Below, in pieces: positions 47,650-56,821 of a stretch of 64,000 nt of DNA. Under the pieces are notes generated by a model that saw nothing but the letters and a program-made list of their open reading frames with translations, was not told where the DNA came from and did no database searches. This stretch comes from Paraburkholderia humisilvae (GTDB lineage Bacteria > Pseudomonadota > Gammaproteobacteria > Burkholderiales > Burkholderiaceae): assembly GCF_902859855.1 (NCBI RefSeq), contig NZ_CADIKH010000004.1, forward strand, positions 124,001 to 188,000, read 5' to 3'. Both the position numbers and the translations under genes were made by a program. Position 1 is the first letter of the stretch; every line of letters starts with the position of its first letter.

Positions 47650-47785
47650 GCCTCGTCTCATATCGATGCTCTAAATAGGGGATCCCGTTGAAAATGACAG
47701 CTTGAAATCATCAGATAGAAAACGCATTATTGAGTAGTACACCTTACCGATATAAAAATCGGCTATCACATCACGGCAAATATCG

Positions 47786-48457
47786 TTAGCTATCGGTCGT
47801 CATCCAGTCGCGCAATGCGGGTACGGTTGCCTCGATATGTTCGCGCACCGCCGCTTCGAGCAGCAGCGGGTCGCCAGCCTTGATCGCGCTGATGATCGTC
47901 ATATGGTCGTCGCGAGACGTCATCGGCTTGTCGGCCAGTTCCAGCCAAAGACGCATATGCGGCTCCATCACGGTATGCAGCCCGCCGATCTGTGCAATGA
48001 GGCGGCGGCGGCCGCATAGCTGGCACAGGTACTCGTGAAAGTTGCGGTGCGCAGTCACCCACTGCTGAACATCCGGTTCGAGGCGCTCCATCACGTCGAT
48101 CAGGCGCGTCAACTCCGCGATGTGTTCCGGCGTGATCTTCGGCAAGGCCATGCGCGCGGCAAGTCCTTCGAGCGCGCCGCGCATGCAGAACACCTCTTCC
48201 ATTTCGTCCGCATCGAGGCCACGCACAAGCGCGCCCCGATTGGGCCGGATCACGACCAGCCCTTCGCTCGCAAGCCGGCGGAACGCTTCGCGCACCGGCA
48301 TGCGGCTTGTGTTGATTTCAGCGGCGATCTCTTCGGGGATCAGACGGTCGCCCGCTTTGTAGGTGCCCATCCGGATGCGATAGAGCACATACGCGTACGC
48401 CTCTTCTTCGGCCGTCGCGGGAAAACGGGCATGCAGGGAATGCGTAGGAGTGTTCAT
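47786..48457 (-). CDS. GntR/FadR-family transcriptional regulator (FCD domain)
   Basis: 223-residue regulator. Winged helix at about 15-85 (EEIAAEINTSRMPVREAFRR, LASEGLVVIRPNRGALV). The C-terminal FCD helical domain (about 95-215) carries His/Asp residues (HRNFHEYL, EPHMRLW, DDHMTI, REHIEA) that usually bind a metal and organic acid. It is co-directional with and 136 bp from the ABC operon, so it probably controls it. A partial dyad at 48626-48643 is its best operator candidate. Confidence 0.92.
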   Translation of the reverse strand: MNTPTHSLHARFPATAEEEAYAYVLYRIRMGTYKAGDRLIPEEIAAEINTSRMPVREAFRRLASEGLVVIRPNRGALVRGLDADEMEEVFCMRGALEGLAARMALPKITPEHIAELTRLIDVMERLEPDVQQWVTAHRNFHEYLCQLCGRRRLIAQIGGLHTVMEPHMRLWLELADKPMTSRDDHMTIISAIKAGDPLLLEAAVREHIEATVPALRDWMTTDS

Positions 48458-48763
48458 CGTCAGACGGCGTCCTCGCGTGAACGTGGTGCGAGCGATGACG
48501 CACCGCTCGCCAGGCCAGTGCTTTTCCGGCGCCCCGCCCGTTGAATGGACCTTGTACGCGCCGTTGCGCTTCTGTCATGTCGACGACTGATACGCATCAT
48601 GAAAAGATTTTGTAAGAGTGGATATTTGTATCTGTGGATGCAATATACCCCGCCAAAAATGATGTCGAATAGTAGTTAACCCTGAGAAAGCGACCCGAGT
48701 CCGGTCGTGCGGAAAATGAAATTGGCAGTGCCACGCATTGTGCGAATCGCGCAGCCGTGGCGC
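48458..48763. promoter_or_regulatory. Upstream region of GntR gene
   Basis: 306 bp without a gene between the GntR start and the MocR stop. Bases 48626-48643 (ttgtat-n6-atgcaa) form a one-mismatch dyad that could be a GntR site. AT-rich flanks suggest a promoter, but no definite -10/-35 was fixed. Confidence 0.35.
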
Positions 48764-50458
48764 TCAGGCGAATTGCGGCAGCGTCGCGACAATGGACTGC
48801 GCAAGCGTGTCGAAAGCCAGAGCGATCTCGTCGTCCGGCACGCATGCGTAGCCGAGCAGCAGGCCGGCCGACGCGTGCGACGGATCGGCGTAGTAGCCGG
48901 ATAACGGCCGCACGATAATGTTGCGCTCCAGCGCCGCGTTGGCCACAGCGCGATCGTCGGCGCCTTCGGGCAAAGGCATCACAAGGTGCAGCCCCGCATC
49001 GCCGCCGACCGCCGCAAACGCGTCGCCCAGGCGCTGCGCGGCGGCGTCGAGCAATCGTTGACGACGTTGTCCATAAAGCGTGCGCATCTTGCGGATATGC
49101 GACGCGAAATGCCCTTCCGCGATAAATTCGGCCAGCACGGCCTGCTGCAGCAGTTGCCCCTCGCGATACAGTTCAGCACTCGCCGTGGCAAAGCTTTCCG
49201 CGAGCGCTTCGGGTACGACGAGATAGCCGACACGCAGCCCAGGAAAAAGCGTCTTGCCGAAGCTGCCGACGTAGATCACCTGTCCCGTGGTATCGAGTCC
49301 CTGCAGCGACGCGAGCGGCCGGCTGCCGTAGCGGAACTCGCTGTCGTAATCGTCTTCAATGATCCAGCACTGGGTCTGCCGCGCATACTCGAGCAGCATG
49401 CGGCGTCGCGCGAGGCTCATCACCATGCCTAGCGGGTACTGATGCGATGGCGTGACAAGCATCAGCTTCGGTGGTTGGGCGAGATCGGCAGGCGTCGGAT
49501 TAATGCCTTCATCATCGACCGCGATCGGCCGCAGTTGCAGCCCGGATACCTGTAACACGCTGCGCACACCCCAATAGCACGGGTCCTCGGTCCAGATCAC
49601 ATCGCCCGGGTCGGATAACAGCCGCACCGCCAGATCGATCGACTGATGAATGCCGGTCGTGATCACCACCTGCTGCGGCGTGCAACGCACCGAGCGCGAC
49701 GCGCGCAGATAGTCGGCCAATGCATGCCGCAAGAGTGCGGAGCCACCGCCCGGTGCATAGGTCAGCAGGTCGTGCCGTGCGCGCCGCCAGTACCTGTTCT
49801 GCAAGCGGCTCCAGACGCGCGCCGGGAATCGCGTGACGTCCGGCACGCCAGGCATGAAGGCGCCCCACTGCCGCTTCGACACGCCGGCGCCCGCGAGCCG
49901 GCGCTGGCCGCGCGCGGATAGCGAGCGACGCATAGGCAAAGCCGGCGTTTCAGGTGCTGCGTGTTGCGACATGGCGTGCCGCGTTGGCTGCGCCGTCGAG
50001 CCCGACGCCTCCCACCCGGTACACGCGGACTGCTCGTCGCGCGGCACGCCGCTGCCTGCCACCCCGTGCGTCGTGAGCGTGGCACTACCCGTGTCACCCC
50101 GCCAATCCGCCGCACGCCGCGTCGCGCCCCGCAACAGATCGACTGCGTGTTCTGGTACGCCGACGATTTCGTCCGGCGACGTATCCATCACGAACGTGCC
50201 TCGCCCGGTCGCCGCTGAAACATACCCTTCCAGCACGAGCTGTTCGTAGACCTGCGTGACCGTATTGCGCCCGACGTCCAACTCGAGCGCCAGCAAGCGC
50301 GACGACGGCAACCGGGTGCCCGCTGCCAGCTCGCGCGACAGGATGGCCTGCTGCAGCAGCTGGTGCAGTTGCCGGTACAACGGCTGATCGCCGCGGCGAT
50401 CGAGCCGTTGCGCCAGCCAGTCGGACAACATCGTGGCCCGCAAGATTGGCTCCTTCAT
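48764..50458 (-). CDS. gabR: MocR/GabR-type regulator with aminotransferase domain
   Basis: About 564 residues. GntR winged helix at residues about 12-85 (LDVGRNTVTQVYEQLVLEG). A long, low-complexity linker (about 95-190) leads to a fold-type I PLP aminotransferase-like domain with PLP lysine in VGSFGKTLFPGLRVGYL. In GabR, PLP reacts with GABA to activate gabTD. This gene is divergent from gabT-gabD, supporting that role. Start is ATG 50458 or 50431; the second keeps the first operator repeat (50441-50453) out of the coding region. Confidence 0.9.
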   Translation of the reverse strand: MKEPILRATMLSDWLAQRLDRRGDQPLYRQLHQLLQQAILSRELAAGTRLPSSRLLALELDVGRNTVTQVYEQLVLEGYVSAATGRGTFVMDTSPDEIVGVPEHAVDLLRGATRRAADWRGDTGSATLTTHGVAGSGVPRDEQSACTGWEASGSTAQPTRHAMSQHAAPETPALPMRRSLSARGQRRLAGAGVSKRQWGAFMPGVPDVTRFPARVWSRLQNRYWRRARHDLLTYAPGGGSALLRHALADYLRASRSVRCTPQQVVITTGIHQSIDLAVRLLSDPGDVIWTEDPCYWGVRSVLQVSGLQLRPIAVDDEGINPTPADLAQPPKLMLVTPSHQYPLGMVMSLARRRMLLEYARQTQCWIIEDDYDSEFRYGSRPLASLQGLDTTGQVIYVGSFGKTLFPGLRVGYLVVPEALAESFATASAELYREGQLLQQAVLAEFIAEGHFASHIRKMRTLYGQRRQRLLDAAAQRLGDAFAAVGGDAGLHLVMPLPEGADDRAVANAALERNIIVRPLSGYYADPSHASAGLLLGYACVPDDEIALAFDTLAQSIVATLPQFA

Positions 50459-50491
50459 TTTTACAAAGATGGCTCTCAAACCAGGAGCCAA
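50441..50491. promoter_or_regulatory. Probable GabR-type operator
   Basis: Direct repeats caagattggctcc (50441-50453) and caaagatggctctc (50464-50477) start 23 bp apart, about two helical turns. An inverted half, ggagccaa, lies at 50484-50491. A TATAGT at 50499-50504 could be the gabT -10, without a good -35, as expected for an activated promoter. Confidence 0.5.
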
Positions 50492-50573
50492 AGCTGATTA
50501 TAGTCGGCCACATCAATCGCTCGCGCCCCGCCGCGGACGCAGCCCACCCAAACCGGACGACCCAGGAGGAGTG

Positions 50574-51866
50574 ATGAGTGCCAGCAACGCTGACCTGCAA
50601 CAACGCAAGAATGCCGCGACGCCACGTGGCGTTGGCGTGATGTGCGACTTCTATGCGGACCGCGCGCTGAATGCGGAACTGTGGGACATCGAGGGCCGCC
50701 GCTTTATCGACTTCGCGGCCGGCATTGCGGTAACGAACACGGGTCACCGGCATCCGAAGATCGTCGCGGCGCTTCGCGAACAGCTCGACCGCTTCACGCA
50801 CACCGCGTATCAGATCGTGCCGTATGCGTCGTATGTCGAACTCGCCGAAAAGGTCAACGCGCGGGCGCCCGGCAAGCATGCAAAGAAGACCGCCTTCTTT
50901 ACGACCGGCGCCGAAGCCGTTGAAAACGCGATCAAGATTGCGCGCGCCGCAACCGGCCGGCCGGGCGTGATCGCATTCACCGGCGGCTTTCACGGCCGCA
51001 CGATGATGGGCATGGCGCTGACCGGCAAAGTCGCGCCGTACAAGGTCGGCTTCGGCCCGTTCCCTTCGGATGTGTTTCATGCACCGTTTCCGAATCCGTT
51101 GCATGGCGTCACAGCCGCCGACTCGCTCAAGGCACTCGAGCACCTGTTCAAGGCCGACATCGATCCGCAGCGCGTCGCCGCGATTATTTTCGAACCGGTG
51201 CAAGGCGAAGGCGGCTTCTATCCGGCGCCGGCCGAGTTCGTGCGCGGCTTGCGCGCGTTGTGCGACACGTACGGCATCCTGCTGATCGCCGATGAAGTGC
51301 AGACCGGATTTGCGCGCACGGGCAAGCTGTTCGCGATGGAGCACTACGACATCGTGCCCGATCTGATGACGATCGCGAAGAGCCTGGCGGGCGGCATGCC
51401 GCTGTCGGGCGTCGTGGGTCGCGCGGACGTGATGGATGGGCCCGCGCCGGGCGGTCTCGGCGGAACCTACGCGGGCAATCCGCTTGCCATCGCCGCCGCG
51501 CACGCGGTGCTCGACATCATCGATAGCGAGGCACTGTGCGACCGCGCGGCCGCGTTCGGCGAGCGCCTGAAGGCGAAGCTGACCGCACTGCGCGCGAGCG
51601 TGCCGCAAATCGCCGATGTCCGTGGCCCGGGCGCGATGATCGCCGTTGAATTCAGCAAGCCGGGGGCGCCGCACGAACCGGACGCGGCCTTTACGAAGCG
51701 CGTGCAGACGCGCGCGCTGGAGCGCGGGCTGCTGCTGCTCGCCTGCGGCGTCTACTCGAACGTGATCCGCTTCCTGTTCCCGCTGACGATCGAAGAGAAG
51801 GTGTTCGACGAGGCGCTGGCGATTCTCGAAGACGTGCTGAAGGAAACCGCCAGCATAGCCGCCTGA
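50574..51866 (+). CDS. gabT: 4-aminobutyrate--2-oxoglutarate transaminase
   Basis: 430-residue PLP enzyme converting GABA and 2-oxoglutarate to succinate semialdehyde and glutamate. RGVGVMCDFYADRALNAELW, TTGAEAVENAIKIARAATGR, DEVQTGFARTGKLFAMEH and the PLP lysine in TIAKSLAGGMPLSG match GabT. AGGAGGA sits 3-10 nt before the ATG at 50574, so the frame extension upstream is not used. gabD follows after 42 bp. Confidence 0.94.
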   Translation: MSASNADLQQRKNAATPRGVGVMCDFYADRALNAELWDIEGRRFIDFAAGIAVTNTGHRHPKIVAALREQLDRFTHTAYQIVPYASYVELAEKVNARAPGKHAKKTAFFTTGAEAVENAIKIARAATGRPGVIAFTGGFHGRTMMGMALTGKVAPYKVGFGPFPSDVFHAPFPNPLHGVTAADSLKALEHLFKADIDPQRVAAIIFEPVQGEGGFYPAPAEFVRGLRALCDTYGILLIADEVQTGFARTGKLFAMEHYDIVPDLMTIAKSLAGGMPLSGVVGRADVMDGPAPGGLGGTYAGNPLAIAAAHAVLDIIDSEALCDRAAAFGERLKAKLTALRASVPQIADVRGPGAMIAVEFSKPGAPHEPDAAFTKRVQTRALERGLLLLACGVYSNVIRFLFPLTIEEKVFDEALAILEDVLKETASIAA

Positions 51867-51908
51867 CGCCGTGGCCAGCCTGCCCCACCTGCACAACACA
51901 TCGACACC

Positions 51909-53369
51909 ATGACCACTATTCAGCTCAGAGATCCTTCGCTGCTGCAAACGAAGTGCTACATCGCCGGCGAGTGGCAAGACGCCGACACACAACAAACCTT
52001 CGACGTGACCGATCCGGCGAGCGGAACGGTGATCGCGCGCGTGCCGAAGATGGCCGAGGCGGAAACGCGCCGCGCGATCGATGCGGCGCATCGCGCGTGG
52101 CCCGCATGGCGCAAGAAAACGGCCAGGGAACGCGGCGCGATTCTGCGCAAGTGGTCTGACCTGATGATCGCGAACCTCGACGATCTCGCGCTGATCCTGA
52201 CGACCGAGCAAGGCAAGCCGCTTGCCGAAGCGAAAGGCGAGATCCAGTACGCCGCATCGTTTATCGAATGGTTCGGCGAGGAAGCGAAGCGCACCTACGG
52301 CGACGTGATTCCGACCGTCGCCAGCGATCGCCGCATCGTGGTCACGAAGGAGCCGATCGGCGTCTGCGCGGCCATCACGCCGTGGAATTTTCCGGCGGCG
52401 ATGATCACGCGCAAGGTCGGCCCGGCGCTGGCCGCCGGCTGCCCGATGATCGTGCGGCCGGCCGACGCGACCCCGCTGTCCGCGCTTGCACTGGCCGTGC
52501 TGGCCGAACGCGCGGGTGTGCCCAAGGGCGTGTTCAGTGTCGTGACGGGCAGCTCGCGCACGATCGGCGCGGAAATGACCGGCAACCCGCTGGTGCGCAA
52601 ACTATCGTTCACCGGGTCGACGCCGGTCGGCAGCCTGCTGATGGCGCAGTGCGCGCCGACCATCAAGAAGCTGTCGCTCGAACTAGGCGGCAATGCACCG
52701 TTTATCGTGTTCGACGATGCGGATATCGACGAAGCAGTGGCGGGCGCCATCGCGTCGAAGTACCGCAACTCCGGGCAAACCTGCGTGTGCACCAATCGCT
52801 TCTATGTACACGACCGCGTCTACGAAACGTTCGCGGCGAAGTTGACGGATGCGGTCAAGCAACTGAAGGTCGGCCGCGGCACTAGCGAAGGCGTGACGCA
52901 AGGTCCGCTGATTAACGAAGCCGCGGTGCTGAAGGTCGAGAGCCATATTCAGGACGCGCTCGACCAGGGCGCCCGCGTGCTGACCGGCGGCAAGCGCCAC
53001 GCGCTCGGTCACGGCTTCTTCCAGCCGACCGTGCTCGCCGATGCGAAGCCATCGATGCTGCTCGCGCGCGATGAAACGTTCGGGCCACTCGCGCCCCTCT
53101 TCCGCTTCCATTCCGATGAGGAAGTGGTCGAACTCGCGAACGACACCGAGTTCGGCCTCGCCGCCTACTTCTATAGCCGCGACATCGGTCGCATCTGGCG
53201 TGTCGCGGAGGCGCTCGAGTACGGCATGGTCGGCATCAACACCGGCCTTATTTCAAATGAAGTCGCACCGTTCGGCGGCGTCAAGCAGTCGGGCGTGGGC
53301 CGCGAAGGCTCGCACTATGGGATCGACGAGTACATGGTGATCAAATACATGTGCATGGGCGGCATTTGA
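51909..53369 (+). CDS. gabD: Succinate-semialdehyde dehydrogenase
   Basis: 486-residue NAD(P)-dependent enzyme that oxidises succinate semialdehyde to succinate, completing GABA catabolism. The cofactor site is SFTGSTPVG, the general base E258 (LELGGNAP) and the nucleophile C292 in SGQTCVC; the second cysteine C294 can form the regulatory disulfide known for GabD. It is co-transcribed with gabT. Confidence 0.95.
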   Translation: MTTIQLRDPSLLQTKCYIAGEWQDADTQQTFDVTDPASGTVIARVPKMAEAETRRAIDAAHRAWPAWRKKTARERGAILRKWSDLMIANLDDLALILTTEQGKPLAEAKGEIQYAASFIEWFGEEAKRTYGDVIPTVASDRRIVVTKEPIGVCAAITPWNFPAAMITRKVGPALAAGCPMIVRPADATPLSALALAVLAERAGVPKGVFSVVTGSSRTIGAEMTGNPLVRKLSFTGSTPVGSLLMAQCAPTIKKLSLELGGNAPFIVFDDADIDEAVAGAIASKYRNSGQTCVCTNRFYVHDRVYETFAAKLTDAVKQLKVGRGTSEGVTQGPLINEAAVLKVESHIQDALDQGARVLTGGKRHALGHGFFQPTVLADAKPSMLLARDETFGPLAPLFRFHSDEEVVELANDTEFGLAAYFYSRDIGRIWRVAEALEYGMVGINTGLISNEVAPFGGVKQSGVGREGSHYGIDEYMVIKYMCMGGI

Positions 53370-53412
53370 TCCACGCGCGTCAGCCCGGTCGGTGCATGAG
53401 ACCGTGGAATAA

Positions 53413-54675
53413 TCAGTTTTGCGAAATACGTGAATCCGGCGCGGCGTACCGGCTCCTCGCTGCGCCCAGCCCGACGACGGTCTGCGGCACCAGCAGGATC
53501 AGCAGAACCACGAGCGGCGCGCTCCAGCCGCCGCTCGCCTGCCGCACGGCGCCGATCGCCAGCGGTCCTGCCGCGGCCAACAGGTAGCCGCAGCACTGCG
53601 CCATGCTGGACAACTGCGCCGCATGCCGGCCATCTGGCGTGCGCAGCACGATCAGCAGTAGCGCAAGCGAGAACGCGGCGACCTGCCCCAGACCCAGCAA
53701 CAGAATCCACCCGTACGCGAACGAAGCGGGCGCGAAGATGAGCCCGGCAAGCCCACTCGCCGTGAGCGTTGCGACCAGCACGGCGAGCAGTCCGGGCCTG
53801 CCTGCGCGTACGGCCAAGGTCGGCGCGACGAAAGCAGCGACGATGCCCAACAGGTTGGCGAGCGACAGCATCCATCCCGCCTCGCCCGCCGACAGGCCGG
53901 CGTCGATCAGGATGGAAGGCAGGTACGCGGTCGTCGCATAGTAGCCAAACGACTGCAGGCCCATAAAAGCGGTGACCAGCCATGCCACAGGATGCGTCCA
54001 CATCCCGCGCACCGGTTGCGTAGCCGGGCTAGTCCGGGCCGGCTGCCGACGACGTTGGCGCCGTAGCTGAGGCACCCACGCGACCAGTGCCGCCGCGGCG
54101 AGCCATCCCCACAACGCGAGCGTCGTGCGCCAATCGGTATGCGCGGCACGCGCGAGCGGGACGGTCACGCCAGCCGCCAGCGCGGCGCCGATGGACAACG
54201 ACATCGAATAGAGGCCCATCATGAGGCCGATATCGGGACCGCAGTCCCGCTTGATGATCGCGGGTATCAGCACATTCGCCACCGCGATACCCGCGCCGAT
54301 CACGACGGTGCCGCCGAGCAGCGCGGGCATCGACGGAACGTCGCGTATCGCCGTCCCGACGCAAACCGCCACCATTGTCGCGCACAGGACGGACTCGATG
54401 CCGCACCGGCGAGCAAGCCACGGCGCGATTGGCGCGAGCAGGCCGAAGCACAGCAGCGGCAGCGTCGTGAGCAGGCCGGCAACGGCGGTCGACATACCGG
54501 TGTCGTGCCGGATGAGGTTGAGCATCGGCGACACCGCGATGATCGATGGCCGCAGGTTGAGCGCAAGCGCAATCACGCCGACGGCAAGCAGCAGCCTCGC
54601 GCGCGCATCCGGCGGCTGGCTGGCGGGTGAAACGACGGACGTGGCGTCCGCAGCAAGGTCTGATTGGGTAGTCAT
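53413..54675 (-). CDS. MFS transporter, CynX/NimT family
   Basis: 420-residue, 12-helix major facilitator. The opening ALNLRPSIIAVSPMLNLIRH is the CynX/NimT signature; RYGI is not present but WLARRCGIESVL marks loop 2-3. The group exports or imports cyanate, nitroimidazoles or other small molecules. No RBS precedes the ATG at 54675. It is divergent from a CGNR gene, which may regulate it, and converges with gabD, 43 bp apart. Confidence 0.89.
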   Translation of the reverse strand: MTTQSDLAADATSVVSPASQPPDARARLLLAVGVIALALNLRPSIIAVSPMLNLIRHDTGMSTAVAGLLTTLPLLCFGLLAPIAPWLARRCGIESVLCATMVAVCVGTAIRDVPSMPALLGGTVVIGAGIAVANVLIPAIIKRDCGPDIGLMMGLYSMSLSIGAALAAGVTVPLARAAHTDWRTTLALWGWLAAAALVAWVPQLRRQRRRQPARTSPATQPVRGMWTHPVAWLVTAFMGLQSFGYYATTAYLPSILIDAGLSAGEAGWMLSLANLLGIVAAFVAPTLAVRAGRPGLLAVLVATLTASGLAGLIFAPASFAYGWILLLGLGQVAAFSLALLLIVLRTPDGRHAAQLSSMAQCCGYLLAAAGPLAIGAVRQASGGWSAPLVVLLILLVPQTVVGLGAARSRYAAPDSRISQN

Positions 54676-54793
54676 CGGAAGGCTTCTGCTTCTAAGGAGG
54701 CCGCAAGCGAAAGTTACGACTATAAATCAAACAGTCATAACTTACACACAGAAACATCAGCCTAATTGTTATTATCGTACCCGTTTAGTTCAT

Positions 54794-54803
54794 CACTGCA
54801 GTG
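54794..54803. promoter_or_regulatory. Palindrome before the CGNR gene
   Basis: Perfect 10-bp palindrome cactgcagtg, 15 bp before the CGNR start codon and within the 143-bp divergent gap. A candidate site for the CGNR protein. Confidence 0.4.
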
Positions 54804-54818
54804 TGATAGTCTGAGTCA

Positions 54819-55442
54819 ATGATCAAAAAAACAGCCCCTTCCCGGATGCCGCACGTCCCGCCAGCCGTCGACGACGACATGGCGCTGCTCCTGCGTTTCG
54901 CGAACACGCGCAACGATCGCTTTGGCCGCAGCGAACGTTTTGGTGATGCCGCGGGACTCTCGGCATGGCTCAGCGAGAACGGCTTCGCCGAGGCCGCGGC
55001 CAACGTGACGCGTGCCGACGCCGCCGCCGTGCGCGAACTGCGCGATGCCGTGATCACGCTTCTGTTGAGCCATTCGAGCGCCCCTCATATCAGTGCACAG
55101 GACGTGGAGGACGCTGAGAATCTGCTGCGGCGGATGGCCGCGCGCTACCCGTTGGTCACGATCGTGGATCGTACCGGCGCTCGCCTGATTCCCGCGAGTG
55201 GTGGCCTGCCCGGCGCGATCGGCCGGATATTCGCCGCGATAACCGAACTTGCGCTCGCCGACGCCTGGCATCGAATCAAAGCCTGCCGTAACCAAGGCTG
55301 CCACTTCGCGTTCCACGACCACAGCCGCAATAGCTCCGGCGCGTTCTGCAGCAACGTTTGCAGTAGCCAGGTCGCGATGCGCAATTACCGACAGCGGCGC
55401 CGCGCGGTTGCACAGACGGGGAACGACTCTCACTGCTCATGA
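54819..55442 (+). CDS. CGNR zinc-finger/ABATE-domain putative regulator
   Basis: 207 residues. The N-terminal ABATE domain (about 15-140) precedes a C-terminal CGNR zinc finger (about 152-195) with C156, C161, C177 and C181 as metal ligands (KACRNQGCHFAF, FCSNVCSSQ, then NYRQRRR). The last finger differs from the family by having SSQ in place of GNR. Family proteins are thought to bind nucleic acid. It is divergent from the CynX-type permease, which it may control. Confidence 0.85.
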   Translation: MIKKTAPSRMPHVPPAVDDDMALLLRFANTRNDRFGRSERFGDAAGLSAWLSENGFAEAAANVTRADAAAVRELRDAVITLLLSHSSAPHISAQDVEDAENLLRRMAARYPLVTIVDRTGARLIPASGGLPGAIGRIFAAITELALADAWHRIKACRNQGCHFAFHDHSRNSSGAFCSNVCSSQVAMRNYRQRRRAVAQTGNDSHCS

Positions 55443-55569
55443 GCGGCTAACGCTGTTTCGAGCGAAGGACGTTCTTCGAAGTAACGCCAGATCCGACACG
55501 CGCTATAAAAAGCTTCATGCGACGAACTTCGAATCGAGCGACCTGCAATGGGATCGTCATTCCCGAAGC

Positions 55570-56589
55570 TTAGTGTCCAAGCCCACTGCTCGCGATCTGC
55601 CGCTCGACGAACTGCGCGAAGAGTGCATGCAGGTGAGTGGTCGGATGGAGGTCATCCGCGAACATGTAGGTCTGGTCCGCATTGGGCGTGGCGTAGGTCG
55701 CCGGCGAGCAGAGCAATGACGTGTCGTCAGGCGTTTTCGACGGGTCACACGCCTGAGCGGTATTCGACACCGTAAAGCCATTCGCCTGAAAGTTCGCGAA
55801 AATCTGGTTCACCCAGCTATACGCGTCAATCTGGATAACCCTGCCCTGCAAACCGTTGCTTTGCAGCGCCGCATTTAGCGTGTCGTTGAAGAGCTGCGAC
55901 AACTGCGTCAGGTTGGCCCCGCCGTCGGCCGATGCGCGTCCTGTGGGCGTCAAACCTATGTTCGGAACGTTGACCACCACAACGTGCGTGGCGCCGCTTT
56001 GCACGATCTGACCAACGATCTGTGCCAGCGTCGTCGCCGCGGTCTGCACGGTCGGCGCCGCGCCCGGCAGCGGGCCCGCACGCAGCACATCGTTCGCCCC
56101 CGCCCACACCAGCACGAGTTGCCCCGCATTGAAGCTTCCGTGGGCAGTCAGATAGCTCGAAACCTGCTGATTCACAGGCATTTCGACATTGCCGATCACG
56201 TCAACGAGGAAGTCGTTCAGGTTGGCGGGCGTCGCGACGGTGGCGCCGCCCTCGGCATAACCCAAGCCGCCTTGCGGGCTCAATTGATGGTTGAAGTCGA
56301 TCGTGTACGCGGCGCCTAGCGTATCGCCATAGTATTGCGCGACAAGCTGACTCCACACCTGCCCGGGATTGGTCGTGAAACGCCCGCCGCCCACCGCGCC
56401 AGCGATCGGCGCAAAGGTTCCGACGTCCGACAGGCTGTCTCCAAACGAAACGGTTTGCAGATGGATGCCACCCGCCGGTCCCGTCGACGCACTGCCGCTG
56501 CCGCTGCTGCCGCCGCCGCCGCACGCAGCAAGCAATGCAATGGCGACGGCGGAAATTGCAATACGTACCTTTCTAACGATCGCTGGCAT
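55570..56589 (-). CDS. GDSL/SGNH esterase, lipoprotein
   Basis: 339-residue secreted hydrolase. The lipobox LLAAC puts lipid on C23, followed by a Gly/Ser linker. Catalytic blocks are S52 (FGDSLSDVG), the Gly in GLGYAEGG, Asn in WAGANDVL and D312/H315 (DDLHPTTH), the complete SGNH set. AGGGGGA lies 7 nt before the ATG. It is probably an outer-membrane-anchored esterase or lipase; the size matches this class in beta-proteobacteria. Confidence 0.91.
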   Translation of the reverse strand: MPAIVRKVRIAISAVAIALLAACGGGGSSGSGSASTGPAGGIHLQTVSFGDSLSDVGTFAPIAGAVGGGRFTTNPGQVWSQLVAQYYGDTLGAAYTIDFNHQLSPQGGLGYAEGGATVATPANLNDFLVDVIGNVEMPVNQQVSSYLTAHGSFNAGQLVLVWAGANDVLRAGPLPGAAPTVQTAATTLAQIVGQIVQSGATHVVVVNVPNIGLTPTGRASADGGANLTQLSQLFNDTLNAALQSNGLQGRVIQIDAYSWVNQIFANFQANGFTVSNTAQACDPSKTPDDTSLLCSPATYATPNADQTYMFADDLHPTTHLHALFAQFVERQIASSGLGH

Positions 56590-56710
56590 CGGGATTCCCC
56601 CTGTTTCGACGGAGCGTTGCGCCCGGATGGTTCACTCATCGTCAGCCGATGAAGGGCTTTAACGAAGGGTTTAAGCAAGAAGGATGCAAACGCTGACCTG
56701 AGCATTGCGT

Positions 56711-56770
56711 TTGACTTTAGATTTCTAATGACATCTAATATGGATGTCGCTCATCTTCTAATGGAAGATG
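56711..56770. promoter_or_regulatory. Promoter with two tandem inverted repeats upstream of SDR
   Basis: TTGACT (56711-56716) and TAATAT (56736-56741) resemble -35/-10 elements, 19 bp apart. An inverted repeat at 56730-56748 (gacatc / gatgtc) spans the -10, and a second at 56752-56770 (catcttc / gaagatg) follows it by 3 bp. Both loops begin taat. Two repressor sites over one promoter are likely. Confidence 0.55.
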
Positions 56771-56821
56771 GGTTCGTTCGGCATTCCACTCAACCTCGGC
56801 ACCGGGTGAAAGGACTTCGTC

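Noticed and set aside
47747..47762. ccgat/atcgg inverted repeat upstream of the binding protein
   Set aside because: Only five-bp arms in AT-rich DNA; could be chance and no terminator T-run fits.
50094..52211. 705-codon minus-strand frame across gabR, gabT and gabD
   Set aside because: It crosses three well-supported genes and has no family features.
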